Shown: positions 37,554-47,894, numbered from the stretch's first letter. The stretch: 64,000 nucleotides of DNA from Alicyclobacillus sp. SO9 (GCF_016406125.1 NZ_CP066339.1:2356001-2420000), one strand, 5' to 3'. Notes: generated by a model not told the origin, from the letters alone. Numbers and translations: made by a program.

Positions 37554-38552
37554 GTGTCGAAATGGTTGCCTGTACCGAGGAACACGGAGGAAGTGGAAAC
37601 TGCGGCACAGAGACTCAAGGCATCTGATGACTGGCTGATTGTAACGCATGAGAGGCCGGACGGCGATGCCTTGGGCAGTGCTTTTGCTATGGCTCATATC
37701 ATGCAGGCTCTGGGAAAGCAGTGGACATTTATCGCGGCGGATCCACTTCCCATCCGGTTTTCTTACTTGCCTCTGTTTGAGAAAGCTGTCATTGCTTCTG
37801 ATAATGTGACGCGCACCTTTTCTCACGTCGTCTCACTGGACTGTGCGGATATGGAGAGATTTGAAGCACTGCACAAGTATTTAGATAAGGACGTCGAAAT
37901 TATCAATATTGACCATCATCGAACCAATCCACAATATGGAGCGGCTGCTATTGTGGACGCTGAGGCGTCAGCGACCTGTGAACTGGTATACCATGTCGCG
38001 CGTGAGTTGGAGATTACGCTCAGTAAGGAATTGGCCACCTGTTTGTACACTGGACTATTGACCGATACGGGCGGTTTTGCGCTGCCGAACACAACCCGGG
38101 TGGTTCACCAAATTGCCGCGATTCTGCTGGCATCAGGTGTACTGCCCTATGATGTGGCTGAGCCAGCCCTGGAATCTCGTTCATGGGAACAGATGCGTCT
38201 ATTGAAACTGGCCCTGATGAATCTGACTGTGTCCGAAGACGGACGCTATGCTGCGGTATACGCCACACAGGCGATGCTGAAGGAGTCCGGGGCGACACAG
38301 GATGATGCAGATTTACTGGTCGGTTTTGCACGGGGCATTGACACCGTAGAAGTTGGCCTGTTGTTTAAGGAACTTCCCGACGGTACAATCAAAGCTTCAC
38401 TTCGCTCTAAGCGCTATGTAGACGTGTCAAGGATAGCTCAGCACTTTGGCGGAGGAGGACACGTCCGCGCAGCTGGTTGTACGCTCGGGCATGACTTGGA
38501 AGAAGCGATGAACGCAATTATTGAGAAAGTAAAAGAGGCCCTCGATACGTAA
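37554..38552 (+). CDS. nrnA: DHH-family oligoribonuclease/pAp phosphatase NrnA
   Basis: 332 residues. DHH phosphoesterase motifs: HERPDGDALGSAFAM, SLDCAD, NIDHHRTN; the C-terminal DHHA1 domain has FGGGGHVRAAGC. NrnA degrades 2-5 nucleotide RNAs and 3'-phosphoadenosine-5'-phosphate in Firmicutes that lack Orn. GTG at 37554 is preceded by AAAGGAGGAG; an earlier in-frame ATG at 37494 lies inside rbfA without a site. The stop overlaps the truB ATG by one base. Confidence 0.93.
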   Translation: MSKWLPVPRNTEEVETAAQRLKASDDWLIVTHERPDGDALGSAFAMAHIMQALGKQWTFIAADPLPIRFSYLPLFEKAVIASDNVTRTFSHVVSLDCADMERFEALHKYLDKDVEIINIDHHRTNPQYGAAAIVDAEASATCELVYHVARELEITLSKELATCLYTGLLTDTGGFALPNTTRVVHQIAAILLASGVLPYDVAEPALESRSWEQMRLLKLALMNLTVSEDGRYAAVYATQAMLKESGATQDDADLLVGFARGIDTVEVGLLFKELPDGTIKASLRSKRYVDVSRIAQHFGGGGHVRAAGCTLGHDLEEAMNAIIEKVKEALDT

Positions 38553-39481
38553 TGGGAGAAGCAACTGGTGTACTGCTTGTCAACAAACCAAAAGGCATGA
38601 CTTCCCACGATGTGGTCAATCGTGTTCGAAGAGTATTTCGGCAGCGGAAGGTCGGACATGCTGGAACCCTTGACCCGGACGCAACCGGTGTCCTTGTCCT
38701 TTGTCTTGGCTATGCGACACGGGTACTCGAATACCTTACAGCTGACGACAAGGAATATGAGGCGCAAATCGTGTTTGGTACTGCCACAGATACAGACGAC
38801 GCCACTGGTGAAGTGATTGCGAGACGGGACGCTTCAGCCCTGACCGAAAGTGACGTCATGTCTGCCTTGGGAAAATTTCAGGGTGTGGTGGCACAAAGGG
38901 TTCCTGCGTATTCTTCCGTCCACATCCAGGGGAAGAGAGCGTATGAACGTGCTCGGGCAGGTGAGGACTTTACTTTGCCGGAGCGAACAGTGACGATTTA
39001 CTCCGTAGACTTACGTTCTTTTTCTTCGGGTGACAGCGCGACCGGGAACCTCCATGTTGCGTGCTCCAAGGGTACCTATATCCGGTCTCTTTGTCGGGAT
39101 ATTGGTGAAGCAGTGGGTGTGCCGGCGCATATGGGTGCGTTGAACAGAACGAGATCGGGCGTGTTTTCCATTGAAAAGACGGTAACGCTCGAGGAACTGG
39201 AAACCAGCGAACATCCTGAGCGGGCTCTGCAGCCTGTCGTATCGGCTCTTTCTCTATCTAAGATTTTTGTTGAAGAAGATGTTGCAAACCGTCTGTCCGT
39301 CGGGCAGCGCGTCTGGGTTTCGAGACCTTTCGAACCAAGCGGCAGTGAAGACAGAGTAAGTGAGGATAGAGTAGCAGTGGTGTACGATGGCGCGTTGGTT
39401 GCAATTTCCGAGGTGAAAGACAGCGAGTCGGACAACTGGCTGTTACAGCCTGTGAAGGTATTCTGGAAAAAGGATAGGTAG
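38552..39481 (+). CDS. truB: tRNA pseudouridine-55 synthase
   Basis: 309 residues. Catalytic motif HAGTLDPDATGVL holds the nucleophilic Asp; GVLLVNKPKGMTSHDVVNRVR precedes it, and SKGTYIRSLCRDIGEAVG follows. It makes pseudouridine 55 in the T-loop of all tRNAs. It starts one base inside the nrnA stop and is followed after 1 base by ribF. Confidence 0.97.
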   Translation: MGEATGVLLVNKPKGMTSHDVVNRVRRVFRQRKVGHAGTLDPDATGVLVLCLGYATRVLEYLTADDKEYEAQIVFGTATDTDDATGEVIARRDASALTESDVMSALGKFQGVVAQRVPAYSSVHIQGKRAYERARAGEDFTLPERTVTIYSVDLRSFSSGDSATGNLHVACSKGTYIRSLCRDIGEAVGVPAHMGALNRTRSGVFSIEKTVTLEELETSEHPERALQPVVSALSLSKIFVEEDVANRLSVGQRVWVSRPFEPSGSEDRVSEDRVAVVYDGALVAISEVKDSESDNWLLQPVKVFWKKDR

Positions 39482-39482
39482 C

Positions 39483-40430
39483 ATGGAGATATTTGAAATA
39501 TCTAAGATTCCGCCTGAAAGTACGACTGCGATGGTACTTGCTATTGGAAAATTTGATGGAATACATATAGGACATAAGGCTATCTTACAGCGAGCGAAGA
39601 CCTATCAAAGCCAGGCGGACGATTTGGCTGTGATGAGTTTGTGGCCCCATCCTGCTTGGGTGCTCGGGGGGCAGAAAGCGTATGAACGTTCCTTGACACC
39701 TTTTGGAGAAAAAGTACGGCGCTTGGAGGAGCAGGGCGTTGACAAGTTGTACAGCGTGCAGTTTTCCACAGAGTACGCGAAAATCTCGGCGCAAGAGTTT
39801 GTCAGGGAACATTTGTCTCGACTGAAACTGAAACGCGTTGTCGTGGGCGAGGATTTTCACTTTGGCGCCGGAGGCAAGGCAGATGTTGCAGACTTGACCC
39901 GGCTTTGCGAGGACATCGGCATTCCGGTGACGGTGGTCGATCACGTTGAAGAACACGGCATCAAAGTCAGCAGTTCCCAGATTCGTGAGCACATTACTGC
40001 AGGCCGAGTGGATGCGGCTGAAGCGCTGTTGGGACGGTCTTACTGTATCCACGGAAGAGTCGTGGAAGGAGATAAGCGAGGCAGGACCATTGGTTTTCCA
40101 ACAGCAAATTTGCAAGAAACGGACTTATACGTACTTCCTGGTTCCGGGGTCTATGCAGTCTCTGTTGCTCTGGTCCAGGAAGGCTATAATGAGCAAAACT
40201 GGTTTGGGGTCATGAACGTTGGGGTCAGGCCCACGGTGGACGGCACGAAGTTTCAAATGGAAGTTCATTTATTGGATTTCACGGGTGACCTATATGGTCA
40301 TATCATCGAGGTATCCCTTCTCGGTCGGGTTCGAGACGAACAAAAATTTGAGAGTATAGAGGCTTTGAAGGAACAGATTACGAGGGATGTAAAGACTGTA
40401 CGCGAGATGTTTGGCTTAGTTCAAGACTAG
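39483..40430 (+). CDS. ribF: Bifunctional riboflavin kinase/FAD synthetase
   Basis: 315 residues. N-terminal FAD synthetase (nucleotidyltransferase) domain with LAIGKFDGIHIGHKAIL and VVGEDFHFGAGG; C-terminal flavokinase domain with GRTIGFPTANLQ and MNVGVRPTVDGTKFQMEVHLLDF. It makes FMN and FAD. It is the last gene of the nusA-infB operon and overlaps the 3' end of reverse-strand ppx by 15 bases. Confidence 0.96.
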   Translation: MEIFEISKIPPESTTAMVLAIGKFDGIHIGHKAILQRAKTYQSQADDLAVMSLWPHPAWVLGGQKAYERSLTPFGEKVRRLEEQGVDKLYSVQFSTEYAKISAQEFVREHLSRLKLKRVVVGEDFHFGAGGKADVADLTRLCEDIGIPVTVVDHVEEHGIKVSSSQIREHITAGRVDAAEALLGRSYCIHGRVVEGDKRGRTIGFPTANLQETDLYVLPGSGVYAVSVALVQEGYNEQNWFGVMNVGVRPTVDGTKFQMEVHLLDFTGDLYGHIIEVSLLGRVRDEQKFESIEALKEQITRDVKTVREMFGLVQD

Positions 40431-41873
40431 CTTCACGCCGAAAATTTTCTTGAAATCCGATTCAATGTTTTCATCGGCGGAAATGTAGACTTGCTCACGT
40501 AAAGACGATTGATGGCTGATATTGACGGCTTTGCCCCCGTCAATGTAAAGCTGTAATTCATCCATGTTGACACCTACTTGCAGTGTGAGCAATTTGGCCA
40601 TTCGAATTAAGACATACATCTTTTTCAATCTGATGGGACCTTTGTTTTCCAGCAGGCTCGATATATCTACCAGTTCCGAATAAGTTAAACCGTACAAGTT
40701 GGACGAGAGAACGAGGTATGCCGAGTGTTTCGTCCATTTTTCTGTGTTTACGTAGGTTCCGCAACTTTCAATATTGGCTGTGACCCATATCAGTTTTCGG
40801 TCGGAGTCGGCTAACCCGTGGACTGCTTGCAGTTTGTCAAACAGCCACAGAGTGCTGGTCGCAACCGTGTCCGCAGCGCTCCGATTTACGCGAAAAATAC
40901 GGGAGAAGTTCTCCAGACTGCTGTGCAACACAGAGGGAACAACAGGGGGCGTGTACTGTTGCAGGTAGTGCTCAAAAAACAGACCTTCGCGAATGCCGTT
41001 GCGACTGATAAGAATGGATTTGGCACAGGAGATGTCTGTCAGAGCTGAAATACTAGCAACACCCGCGGTAATAATGTTAGCCCGGTGTTTGGACAGCCCC
41101 TTGATTTTCTCAATGTCTGCGAGGGGCATCTCTTTCAGGGCTGACAGGTGGTTCTTAACGGAGAGAGCATCAATTTCGTATCCATGTAATCCGCCTTGTG
41201 CCTTTTCTCCATTCCTTTGTAAGTCCAGCTTTGCCGATGCACGCGCCGTGCCGCCAAGCCCAATCAGGGTCTCACAGTTCAGTTCCTTTAACCAAGAAAT
41301 CTGGTCGAATTGCTGTTTCATGAACTTTTTCACCTTAGTGCCAATATTCGATTGAGACTCATTGAGAAACCTTTTTGTGAGACTGAGAGAACCGTGAGGA
41401 ATGCTGACAGCGTGTACCAACTCGCGGTTGTGCATGTACATCAATTCACTGCTTGCACCCCCGATATCAAAAATGAGTGCATCGGTCACATCCAGCGTGT
41501 TGACAGCGCCAAGGAAGCCGTAATACGCCTCTTCTTCGCCGGTCAAAACTTGAAAGTGAATCCCTGTCTCTTCATAAATGGTACTCAAAACATCAGATTG
41601 ATTGGATGCCTGCCGGACGGCAGCGGTAGCTACGGGGCGCCACGTGGTGACGTTGTAGAGTCGTCCTGTGCGAAGAAACAACTTTGTACAAGCGACAGCA
41701 CGCTTTATCCCCTCGTCAGTGATGGCATTTGTTTCGGTCATGCTCTGGGCCAATTGAAGACTTCGCTTCATTTCAAATACAGGCCGGTATGATTCATGCT
41801 CTGTATATTCATAAATCACAAGTCTGGATGAATTCGAACCTAGGTCGATGATACCAATGGTGTTGGTGGGCAT
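40416..41873 (-). CDS. ppx: Ppx/GppA-family exopolyphosphatase
   Basis: 485 residues. ASKHA-fold phosphate-binding loops: IGIIDLGSNSSRLVIYEY at the N-terminus and ALIFDIGGASSELMYM near residue 135-150, with GEEEAYYGFLG in between. The C-terminal half (from about 300) is helical and HD-like. It hydrolyses polyphosphate and/or pppGpp; the two activities cannot be separated from sequence alone. It converges with ribF. Confidence 0.88.
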   Translation of the reverse strand: MPTNTIGIIDLGSNSSRLVIYEYTEHESYRPVFEMKRSLQLAQSMTETNAITDEGIKRAVACTKLFLRTGRLYNVTTWRPVATAAVRQASNQSDVLSTIYEETGIHFQVLTGEEEAYYGFLGAVNTLDVTDALIFDIGGASSELMYMHNRELVHAVSIPHGSLSLTKRFLNESQSNIGTKVKKFMKQQFDQISWLKELNCETLIGLGGTARASAKLDLQRNGEKAQGGLHGYEIDALSVKNHLSALKEMPLADIEKIKGLSKHRANIITAGVASISALTDISCAKSILISRNGIREGLFFEHYLQQYTPPVVPSVLHSSLENFSRIFRVNRSAADTVATSTLWLFDKLQAVHGLADSDRKLIWVTANIESCGTYVNTEKWTKHSAYLVLSSNLYGLTYSELVDISSLLENKGPIRLKKMYVLIRMAKLLTLQVGVNMDELQLYIDGGKAVNISHQSSLREQVYISADENIESDFKKIFGVKLVLN

Positions 41874-42087
41874 GATAACAACAACTTCCCTACGTAGTTA
41901 TGATTTTCTTCCGCTCAAAAGGTTGCAAAGGAGCGGGGTTGCCGCCGAGCTGCTTCGGCAGAATGCGGCCGCGTGTCTCAGCCGTAACCCAAGGTCTGTT
42001 TCCCTGCTTTTAGAGTATAGACATATCACTTTCGTACCACAACAAAAAACAAATTCGATTTTCGCGAGCTATCTCCTTCAAACATCT

Positions 42088-42115
42088 TTGCTGGAGTTGA
42101 CGCTCTACATATGAT
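42088..42115 (+). promoter_or_regulatory. Probable promoter of rpsO
   Basis: TTGCTG (42088-42093), 16 bases, TATGAT (42110-42115). A second reading uses TTGACG (42097) with TATAGT (42115), but the 12-base spacing is too short. The resulting leader of about 120 bases before rpsO contains short pairing segments (CCGTA near 42153, TACGG near 42195) and could hold an S15-binding site as in other Bacilli; this was not verified. Confidence 0.45.
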
Positions 42116-42240
42116 ATAGTGTTCAGGTAGCTTACCCAAAGCCTGGTTTGATGAACCGTATCGTGGTGTTGTCGTTCCTCCGACGCATACTCCGGTACGG
42201 GAATTGACGGCTTAAATACTAGGGAGGATGACAACAGAGT

Positions 42241-42507
42241 ATGCTGACAAACGAACGTAAGAAAGAAATCGTCGAGAAGTTTCAGACGCACGAAGGTGAC
42301 ACTGGATCGCCGGAAGTACAGATTGCAATTCTGACGGAACGCATTACTTATTTAACAGAGCATTTTCGAACACACAAGAAGGACCACCACTCACGCCGTG
42401 GACTCTACAAGATGATTGGTCACCGCCGTAACCTCTTGAATTACTTGCGGAAAAAGGACGTAAACCGCTATCGCGATTTAATTCAGGCATTAGGTTTGCG
42501 CAGATAG
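42241..42507 (+). CDS. rpsO: 30S ribosomal protein S15
   Basis: 88 residues with [34 protein letters not shown] and the C-terminal [20 protein letters not shown]. It binds the 16S central domain early in assembly. AGGGAGGATG lies about 10 bases before the ATG. It is followed by a hairpin and then pnp, the usual pairing. Confidence 0.98.
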   Translation: MLTNERKKEIVEKFQTHEGDTGSPEVQIAILTERITYLTEHFRTHKKDHHSRRGLYKMIGHRRNLLNYLRKKDVNRYRDLIQALGLRR

Positions 42508-42522
42508 TCGTTGTTCTTTATA

Positions 42523-42553
42523 CAAGCGGGCTGCGGCCCGCTTGGTTTATATA
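42523..42553 (+). terminator. Hairpin after rpsO (partial terminator)
   Basis: CAAGCGGGC (42523-42531) pairs perfectly with GCCCGCTTG (42536-42544) around TGCG, followed by GTTTATATA. The stem is strong but the T-run is interrupted, so partial termination or an RNase processing site between rpsO and pnp is likely. Confidence 0.6.
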
Positions 42554-42621
42554 TTGAGGCAAACTGCGAAAGACGGAACTATTGTGCATCAGTTTGATGC
42601 TAAGGAGGAATTTGGACAAGC

Positions 42622-44721
42622 ATGGTTAAAAGACACGAATTCATGCTGGCGGGCAGGCCTGTAGTCCTGGAAACAGGGAAGCTCGCAAAACAAGCAACAG
42701 GAGCCGTATCAGTGCGCTATGGAGACACAATGGTGCTGGCAACGGTCACCGCTTCAAAGGACCCGAAAGACCTTGATTTCTTTCCCTTAACCGTGAATTA
42801 TGAAGAGCGGTTTTACGCTGTTGGAAAGATTCCAGGCGGTTTTATCAAGCGTGAAGGCAGACCCAGCGAAAGGGCAATTTTGGCGTCGAGGCTGATTGAC
42901 CGTCCAATTCGTCCGCTGTTTCCGGAAGGCTTTCGAAATGACGTTCAGGTTGTTGATATTGTGATGTCTGTCGACCAAGATTGTCCACCGGAAATGGCGG
43001 CCATGATGGGTACGTCCGCAGCGCTGACAGTCTCAGATATTCCGTTTGACGGACCCATCGCCGGAGTGATTGTCGGTCGTGTTGATGGAGAGTTTGTGAT
43101 TAATCCAACGGTGGAACAAACGGGAAAGAGCGACATTCATTTGACTGTTGCGGGAACTGAAAAGGCGATTGTCATGGTTGAAGCAGGTGCGGATGAAGTT
43201 CCCGAAGAGACGATGCTTGAAGCGATTTTGTTCGGACACGAGACAATCAAGTACATAATCTCTGAAATTCGCAAATTTGCGGAAGATGCTGCTGTGGAAA
43301 AGCGCGAAGTCCAGCTTCATCAGGTGGATGCAAATTTAAACGAGGCTGTGCGTACTCATGCAGCAGAGGCCATTAAAGCAGCGGTCAGGAATCCGGATAA
43401 GCATTCTCGCGATGAAGCAGTGGCCGCTGTCGGTGCGGAGGCACAGGCAGCGTTGGCTGAACAATTCCCCGAACAGGAAGCAGCAATCGACGAGGTTTTG
43501 CACGATATCTTGAAAGAAGAAGTGCGGCGAGCCATCATCCACGAAGGCATGCGTCCAGACGGACGTAAACTGGATGAAATCAGGCCAATTTCTTGTGAAG
43601 TTGATTTGTTGCCCCGAGCTCACGGGTCAGGTTTATTTACCCGCGGTCAGACTCAGGCACTGTCAGTATGCACGCTCGGTGCTCTCGGTGACGAACAGAT
43701 GCTGGACGGACTCGGCACGGAAGAGTCAAACCGCTACATGCACCATTACAACTTTCCTCCGTTCAGCGTCGGTGAAGCCCGTCCGCTTCGCGCTCCGAGT
43801 CGCCGCGATATCGGCCATGGTGCATTAGGAGAGCGCGCACTGGACCCGGTTATTCCTGGACCAGATAAATTTCCTTATGCAATTCGAGTCGTTTCAGAAG
43901 TGTTAGAGTCCAATGGTTCAACTTCTCAGGCAAGTATTTGTGGAAGCACTATGGCTCTTATGGATGCAGGGGTACCGATTAAAGCACCTGTCGCCGGAAT
44001 CGCAATGGGGCTGGTTGAAGAGGGCGGAGATGTAGCAGTTCTCACGGACATTCAAGGTTTGGAAGACCATTTGGGCGATATGGACTTCAAAGTGGCGGGA
44101 ACGGCCGCTGGTGTTACTGCTCTGCAGATGGACATCAAGATTGCAGGCATTAACCGCGAGATTCTTGAACGGGCTCTGACGCAAGCCAGAGAAGGCCGCT
44201 TGTTTATCTTGGACAAGATGATGGCTGCAATTGGCCAACCGCGTACGGAATTGTCTCAATATGCACCAAAGGTCATTGCTCTTGAAATTAAACCGGATAA
44301 AATCCGTGATGTCATCGGACCCGGGGGCCGAGTTATCAATAAAATCATTGAAGAAACCGGCGTGAAAATTGACATTGAACAAGACGGACATGTCTTTATC
44401 TCAGGCGTGGATGCAGCCATGGCTGATAAGGCGAAGGAACAAATTATGAATATTACGCGCGAAGTTGAAGTGGGCGTGACCTACTTAGGAAAAGTAACGC
44501 GGGTTGAGAAATATGGCGCTTTCGTAGAAGTCCTTCCTGGAAAAGAAGGATTAGTGCATATCTCCCAATTGGATGAGAATCGAGTGAACAAGGTCGAAGA
44601 CATCTGTAAAGTAGGAGACCAAATTACAGTGAAGGTAACCGAGATTGATAACCAGGGCCGTGTCAACCTTTCACGCAAACAGGCTCTGAAATCTGGGGCA
44701 AACGTCCACAGTAAGAGCTAA
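42622..44721 (+). CDS. pnp: Polyribonucleotide nucleotidyltransferase (PNPase)
   Basis: 699 residues. Two RNase PH domains (about 10-145 and 310-540, with [12 protein letters not shown] and [23 protein letters not shown]) around a helical linker; a KH domain ([20 protein letters not shown], about 560-600); and an S1 domain ([20 protein letters not shown], about 615-690). It degrades RNA 3'-5' by phosphorolysis. AGGAGGA is 12 bases before the ATG, a somewhat long spacing. A strong terminator follows. Confidence 0.98.
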   Translation: MVKRHEFMLAGRPVVLETGKLAKQATGAVSVRYGDTMVLATVTASKDPKDLDFFPLTVNYEERFYAVGKIPGGFIKREGRPSERAILASRLIDRPIRPLFPEGFRNDVQVVDIVMSVDQDCPPEMAAMMGTSAALTVSDIPFDGPIAGVIVGRVDGEFVINPTVEQTGKSDIHLTVAGTEKAIVMVEAGADEVPEETMLEAILFGHETIKYIISEIRKFAEDAAVEKREVQLHQVDANLNEAVRTHAAEAIKAAVRNPDKHSRDEAVAAVGAEAQAALAEQFPEQEAAIDEVLHDILKEEVRRAIIHEGMRPDGRKLDEIRPISCEVDLLPRAHGSGLFTRGQTQALSVCTLGALGDEQMLDGLGTEESNRYMHHYNFPPFSVGEARPLRAPSRRDIGHGALGERALDPVIPGPDKFPYAIRVVSEVLESNGSTSQASICGSTMALMDAGVPIKAPVAGIAMGLVEEGGDVAVLTDIQGLEDHLGDMDFKVAGTAAGVTALQMDIKIAGINREILERALTQAREGRLFILDKMMAAIGQPRTELSQYAPKVIALEIKPDKIRDVIGPGGRVINKIIEETGVKIDIEQDGHVFISGVDAAMADKAKEQIMNITREVEVGVTYLGKVTRVEKYGAFVEVLPGKEGLVHISQLDENRVNKVEDICKVGDQITVKVTEIDNQGRVNLSRKQALKSGANVHSKS

Positions 44722-44798
44722 GTTCGATGCGTGACTTGCAATGCAGCGGTGTTTGAGATGGACACTGAACATGGCACCACACTCCATATTGGTTTTTG

Positions 44799-44825
44799 AA
44801 TCCTCCTTTTCAAGGAGGATTTTTG
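44799..44825 (+). terminator. Intrinsic terminator after pnp
   Basis: ATCCTCCTT (44800-44808) pairs perfectly with AAGGAGGAT (44812-44820), loop TTC, followed by TTTTG; flanking A/T pairs extend the stem. Confidence 0.85.
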
Positions 44826-44911
44826 TATGTTTGGGCACGCTATCAGAAGACAAGTACGACGTGAAAGTCGAACTGAAACAGACTTTCTACAACAAGGAGG
44901 AATGATATGGT

Positions 44912-45886
44912 ATGAGGACACGTTTCAGAACAAGGCAACGCATCGGATTGGGACTCGGCCTCGCTGTCAGTCTTGCTCTTGTTCTCACACTTGTTTTACA
45001 GCAATGCGGCGCGGGAGCGGTTCAGGGAGCGGTCAGGTCCAATAAGACGCCTGATTGGGCAGATATTGCCGAGGAACTCAACCAGCAGCCCGTCAATGCG
45101 AAGTTCGATAGAATCTGGCAGGCTGTTCCCGGTCTAAACGGCTGGAAACTGGAGATCGATAAGAGCCGCGCGCTGACCCAAAGGGACAAAGACGGTCGTG
45201 TTCACCTTGTCTGGGCACCTGTGATGCCCGAGACAGACTTGAACGATATTCAGACGGCGCCTATTTACAGGGGTCCAAAGCAGGAAAAGTCGGCAACACT
45301 CATGTTTAATGTATCTTGGGGTGAAGAACATGTGCCGCAAATTCTCAGCGTTTTGAAAGAAAATGGAATCAAGGCAACGTTCTTTCTCGACGGGGCGTGG
45401 GTGAGAGACAATCCTACATTGGCTGCGCAGGTAGCAGAGTATGGAGAGGATATTGGGAGTCACGGAATTGGACACAAAGACTTCAAGAAATTGTCCAACG
45501 TCCAGCTAGGCAACCAACTGGACACTTCTGCGAAGGTCATTGCTGACAAAACTCACGCGAAAGTGCGTTTGATTGCTCCACCTGCAGGCTCTTATGACCA
45601 GCGGCTGGTAAAGGTTGCGTCTGCGCGTCACATGAAAGTGATTTTATGGACTGTGGATACTATCGACTGGCGGCGTCCTCCGTCGGCTCAAATTGTTCAC
45701 AGGGTGGACAGGCGGATTCAACCGGGGTCTCTCATCTTGATGCATCCGACTGCTTCTACGGCAAGGGCTCTTCCACAAGTTATTCATGATTTAAAAGAGA
45801 AGGGTTATGTGTTTAAGACGGTTTCTCAGGTAGTATCTGAGCAATCTGTTATCCACCCGCCTTCGGTCTTGAAAGATCCATTGTAA
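44912..45886 (+). CDS. YlxY-like polysaccharide deacetylase family protein with altered catalytic motifs
   Basis: 324 residues. N-terminal signal/anchor helix (about 10-30), a linker to about 125, then a NodB-like domain. Motif 1 reads FNVSWGEE at 132-139 instead of the usual TFDDG, so the catalytic Asp pair is missing. The metal-type SHGIGH (His184, His188) is kept. Motif 3 reads APPAG rather than RxPxG, and ILWTVDTIDW and LMHPT follow. Position between pnp and the M16 peptidase matches B. subtilis ylxY. Deacetylase activity is doubtful; a cortex or cell-wall role during sporulation is inferred from family context. AAGGAGG is 9 bases upstream of the ATG. Confidence 0.85.
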   Translation: MRTRFRTRQRIGLGLGLAVSLALVLTLVLQQCGAGAVQGAVRSNKTPDWADIAEELNQQPVNAKFDRIWQAVPGLNGWKLEIDKSRALTQRDKDGRVHLVWAPVMPETDLNDIQTAPIYRGPKQEKSATLMFNVSWGEEHVPQILSVLKENGIKATFFLDGAWVRDNPTLAAQVAEYGEDIGSHGIGHKDFKKLSNVQLGNQLDTSAKVIADKTHAKVRLIAPPAGSYDQRLVKVASARHMKVILWTVDTIDWRRPPSAQIVHRVDRRIQPGSLILMHPTASTARALPQVIHDLKEKGYVFKTVSQVVSEQSVIHPPSVLKDPL

Positions 45887-46009
45887 TGACGGTATTGTAT
45901 ACTCATAGAAAAGAGGATAGAATGTGAAAAGATTTCCACGCCATTGCTTGAGACAATTCAACACTTTGAGTTTGCATACAAGTAACGGATAGGTTAAGGG
46001 GGATAGCAA

Positions 46010-47263
46010 GTGACTTACCGTCGTCAGCTTAGAAACGGAGTACGCATTGTGGGTGAACATATTCCCAACTTGCGTTCAGTCAGTATAGGGGTCTGGATAG
46101 GAACGGGATCGCGGTATGAAACTCGTGAAAATAACGGCATCAGCCATTTCCTTGAACACATGCTGTTTAAAGGAACCGAACGGCGTTCTGCGAGGCAGTT
46201 AGCCAGTGCTTTCGATGCAATTGGCGGCCAAGTCAACGCTTTTACTGCGAAGGAATATACCTGTTTTTACGCAAAGGTGCTTGATGAGCACTTTGATACT
46301 GCGGCAGATACGCTGTCGGATATGTTGTTTCAGTCGACCTTTGACAATATGGAAATGGATAAGGAGAAAAAGGTCGTCATTGAAGAAATTAGGATGTATG
46401 AAGATACACCTGATGAGTTGGTCATGGACTTATTGGCAGAGAACGTTTACATGGATCATCCTTTAGGCTATACCATTCTTGGGCAAGAAGACAATCTCAA
46501 AGGATTCTCGAGAAGCGACATACTGCAGTATGTTGCAGACAGGTATCGTCCAGAAAACGTAGTCATTGCGGTGGCAGGAAATGTTTCCGAAGCGGATACC
46601 ATGGAGATTATGGAGCGGTATTTTGATAGAGATTTCCCACAACCGCACATCACATTGTCTTCCCGGATTGAGAGGCCCAGCTTCAAGACGGGTGTCAATG
46701 TCCGCATAAAGGACACGGAACAAGTCCATCTGTCCTTGGCTTCACAAGGAATCGAAGCAGGCGACCCGCGGTTATATGCACTGATTCTACTAAACAATGC
46801 TCTCGGCAGCGCCCCTAGTTCACGCCTGTTTCAGGAAATTAGAGAAGAACGAGGGATGGCATACTCGGTATTTTCGTTTCATTCCGCTTACCGGGACTGC
46901 GGAATGTTCGGTGTCTACGCCGGAACGTCCCCCGAGTACGTTGACGAAGTCTTGTCGTTGATTCACTCCTCATGTGACGACGTGGCAAAAACAGGTCTCA
47001 CAGATGAGGAACTGAAGCAAGGTAAAGAACAGGTGAAGGGCTCAATGATGTTGAGTCTGGAAAGTACGAGCAGCCGAATGAGTCGTCTCGGTAAAAATGA
47101 ACTCGTGCTCAACCGAGAGATTACATTGGACGAAACGCTAGCGGGGATTAATGAAGTGACAAATGAGGACATTATTTCTGTGGCAAGAGACGTACTTGGC
47201 AAAAAGTTTGCTATTGCTGCTGTAGGTCCTGTTGACAATGTGGAGTTTAACAAGTGGCAGTGA
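46010..47263 (+). CDS. mlpA: M16-family zinc peptidase (MlpA/YmxG-like)
   Basis: 417 residues from GTG with AAGGGGGA upstream. The inverted zinc motif HFLEH is at residues 46-50 in GISHFLEHMLFKG, with the downstream Glu in EIRMYEDTPDELVMDLL; the second, inactive M16 half includes SSRLFQEIREERGMAYSV. It is an active-type single-chain processing peptidase. In B. subtilis the homologue lies directly after ylxY. The dut start overlaps its last 10 bases. Confidence 0.93.
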   Translation: MTYRRQLRNGVRIVGEHIPNLRSVSIGVWIGTGSRYETRENNGISHFLEHMLFKGTERRSARQLASAFDAIGGQVNAFTAKEYTCFYAKVLDEHFDTAADTLSDMLFQSTFDNMEMDKEKKVVIEEIRMYEDTPDELVMDLLAENVYMDHPLGYTILGQEDNLKGFSRSDILQYVADRYRPENVVIAVAGNVSEADTMEIMERYFDRDFPQPHITLSSRIERPSFKTGVNVRIKDTEQVHLSLASQGIEAGDPRLYALILLNNALGSAPSSRLFQEIREERGMAYSVFSFHSAYRDCGMFGVYAGTSPEYVDEVLSLIHSSCDDVAKTGLTDEELKQGKEQVKGSMMLSLESTSSRMSRLGKNELVLNREITLDETLAGINEVTNEDIISVARDVLGKKFAIAAVGPVDNVEFNKWQ

Positions 47264-47736
47264 ACCGTGACGCTACGATGCGAGTGAACTATAAGATTGT
47301 ATCGGATAATTTCAGAGACAGCTTTTTGCCCGCATATAAAACGTCAGGTGCGGCAGGAATGGACCTTCATGCCTGCATCGATGAAGCACTCGAAATCTCT
47401 CCAATGCAGCGAGTTCGCATTCCGACAGGCATTGCTCTGCAACTGCCAACCCCGCAGACGGTAGGCCTTGTCTACGCCAGAAGCGGCCTCGCCTGGAAGC
47501 ATGGTGTAGGACTGCCAAACGGGGTTGGTGTGATTGACAGTGACTACACAGGGGAGATTCAAGTGCTGTTGGTCAATTTCGGAGAGAATACGGTGCAGAT
47601 TTCACCAGGGGACAGAATTGCACAAATTGTCTTTGCTCCGGTCCACACTGTGTCTTTGGTGCAGACTCCTGAGTTTTCCAAAACGGAACGAGGAAGTCGC
47701 GGTTTTGGTTCAACGGGGGTCGGTGCAGAGGACTGA
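47254..47736 (+). CDS. dut: dUTP diphosphatase
   Basis: 160 residues. Trimeric dUTPase motifs: GAAGMDLHA, ARSGLAWKHGV, GVIDSDYTGEIQVLL, GDRIAQIVF and the C-terminal arm RGSRGFGSTGV. It removes dUTP and supplies dUMP for thymidylate synthesis. The start could be GTG 47254 (GGAG 8 bases upstream), GTG 47260 or ATG 47278; the first is used. A long noncoding, repeat-rich stretch begins right after it. Confidence 0.94.
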   Translation: MAVNRDATMRVNYKIVSDNFRDSFLPAYKTSGAAGMDLHACIDEALEISPMQRVRIPTGIALQLPTPQTVGLVYARSGLAWKHGVGLPNGVGVIDSDYTGEIQVLLVNFGENTVQISPGDRIAQIVFAPVHTVSLVQTPEFSKTERGSRGFGSTGVGAED

Positions 47737-47766
47737 GATCAAGCTCAGGTTGCTGGCGCTGATTGC

Positions 47767-47894
47767 GAATTGACGAATTGACGAATTGACGAATTGACGA
47801 ATTGACGAATTGACGAATTGACGAATTGACGAATTGACGAATTGACGAATTGACGAATTGACGAATTGACGAATTGACGAATTGACGAATTGAC
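47767..47894 (+). repeat. 8-bp tandem array, 16 perfect copies of GAATTGAC
   Basis: Sixteen uninterrupted copies of GAATTGAC begin 30 bases after dut and end in GAACGG. Because 8 is not a multiple of 3, the reverse strand reads through all frames with a 24-base (8-residue) period, producing a spurious open frame. Perfect identity of all copies suggests recent slippage expansion. Confidence 0.97.

Noticed and set aside
47767-47894. CRISPR array
   Set aside because: The units are 8 bp, abut without spacers, and no cas genes are near.
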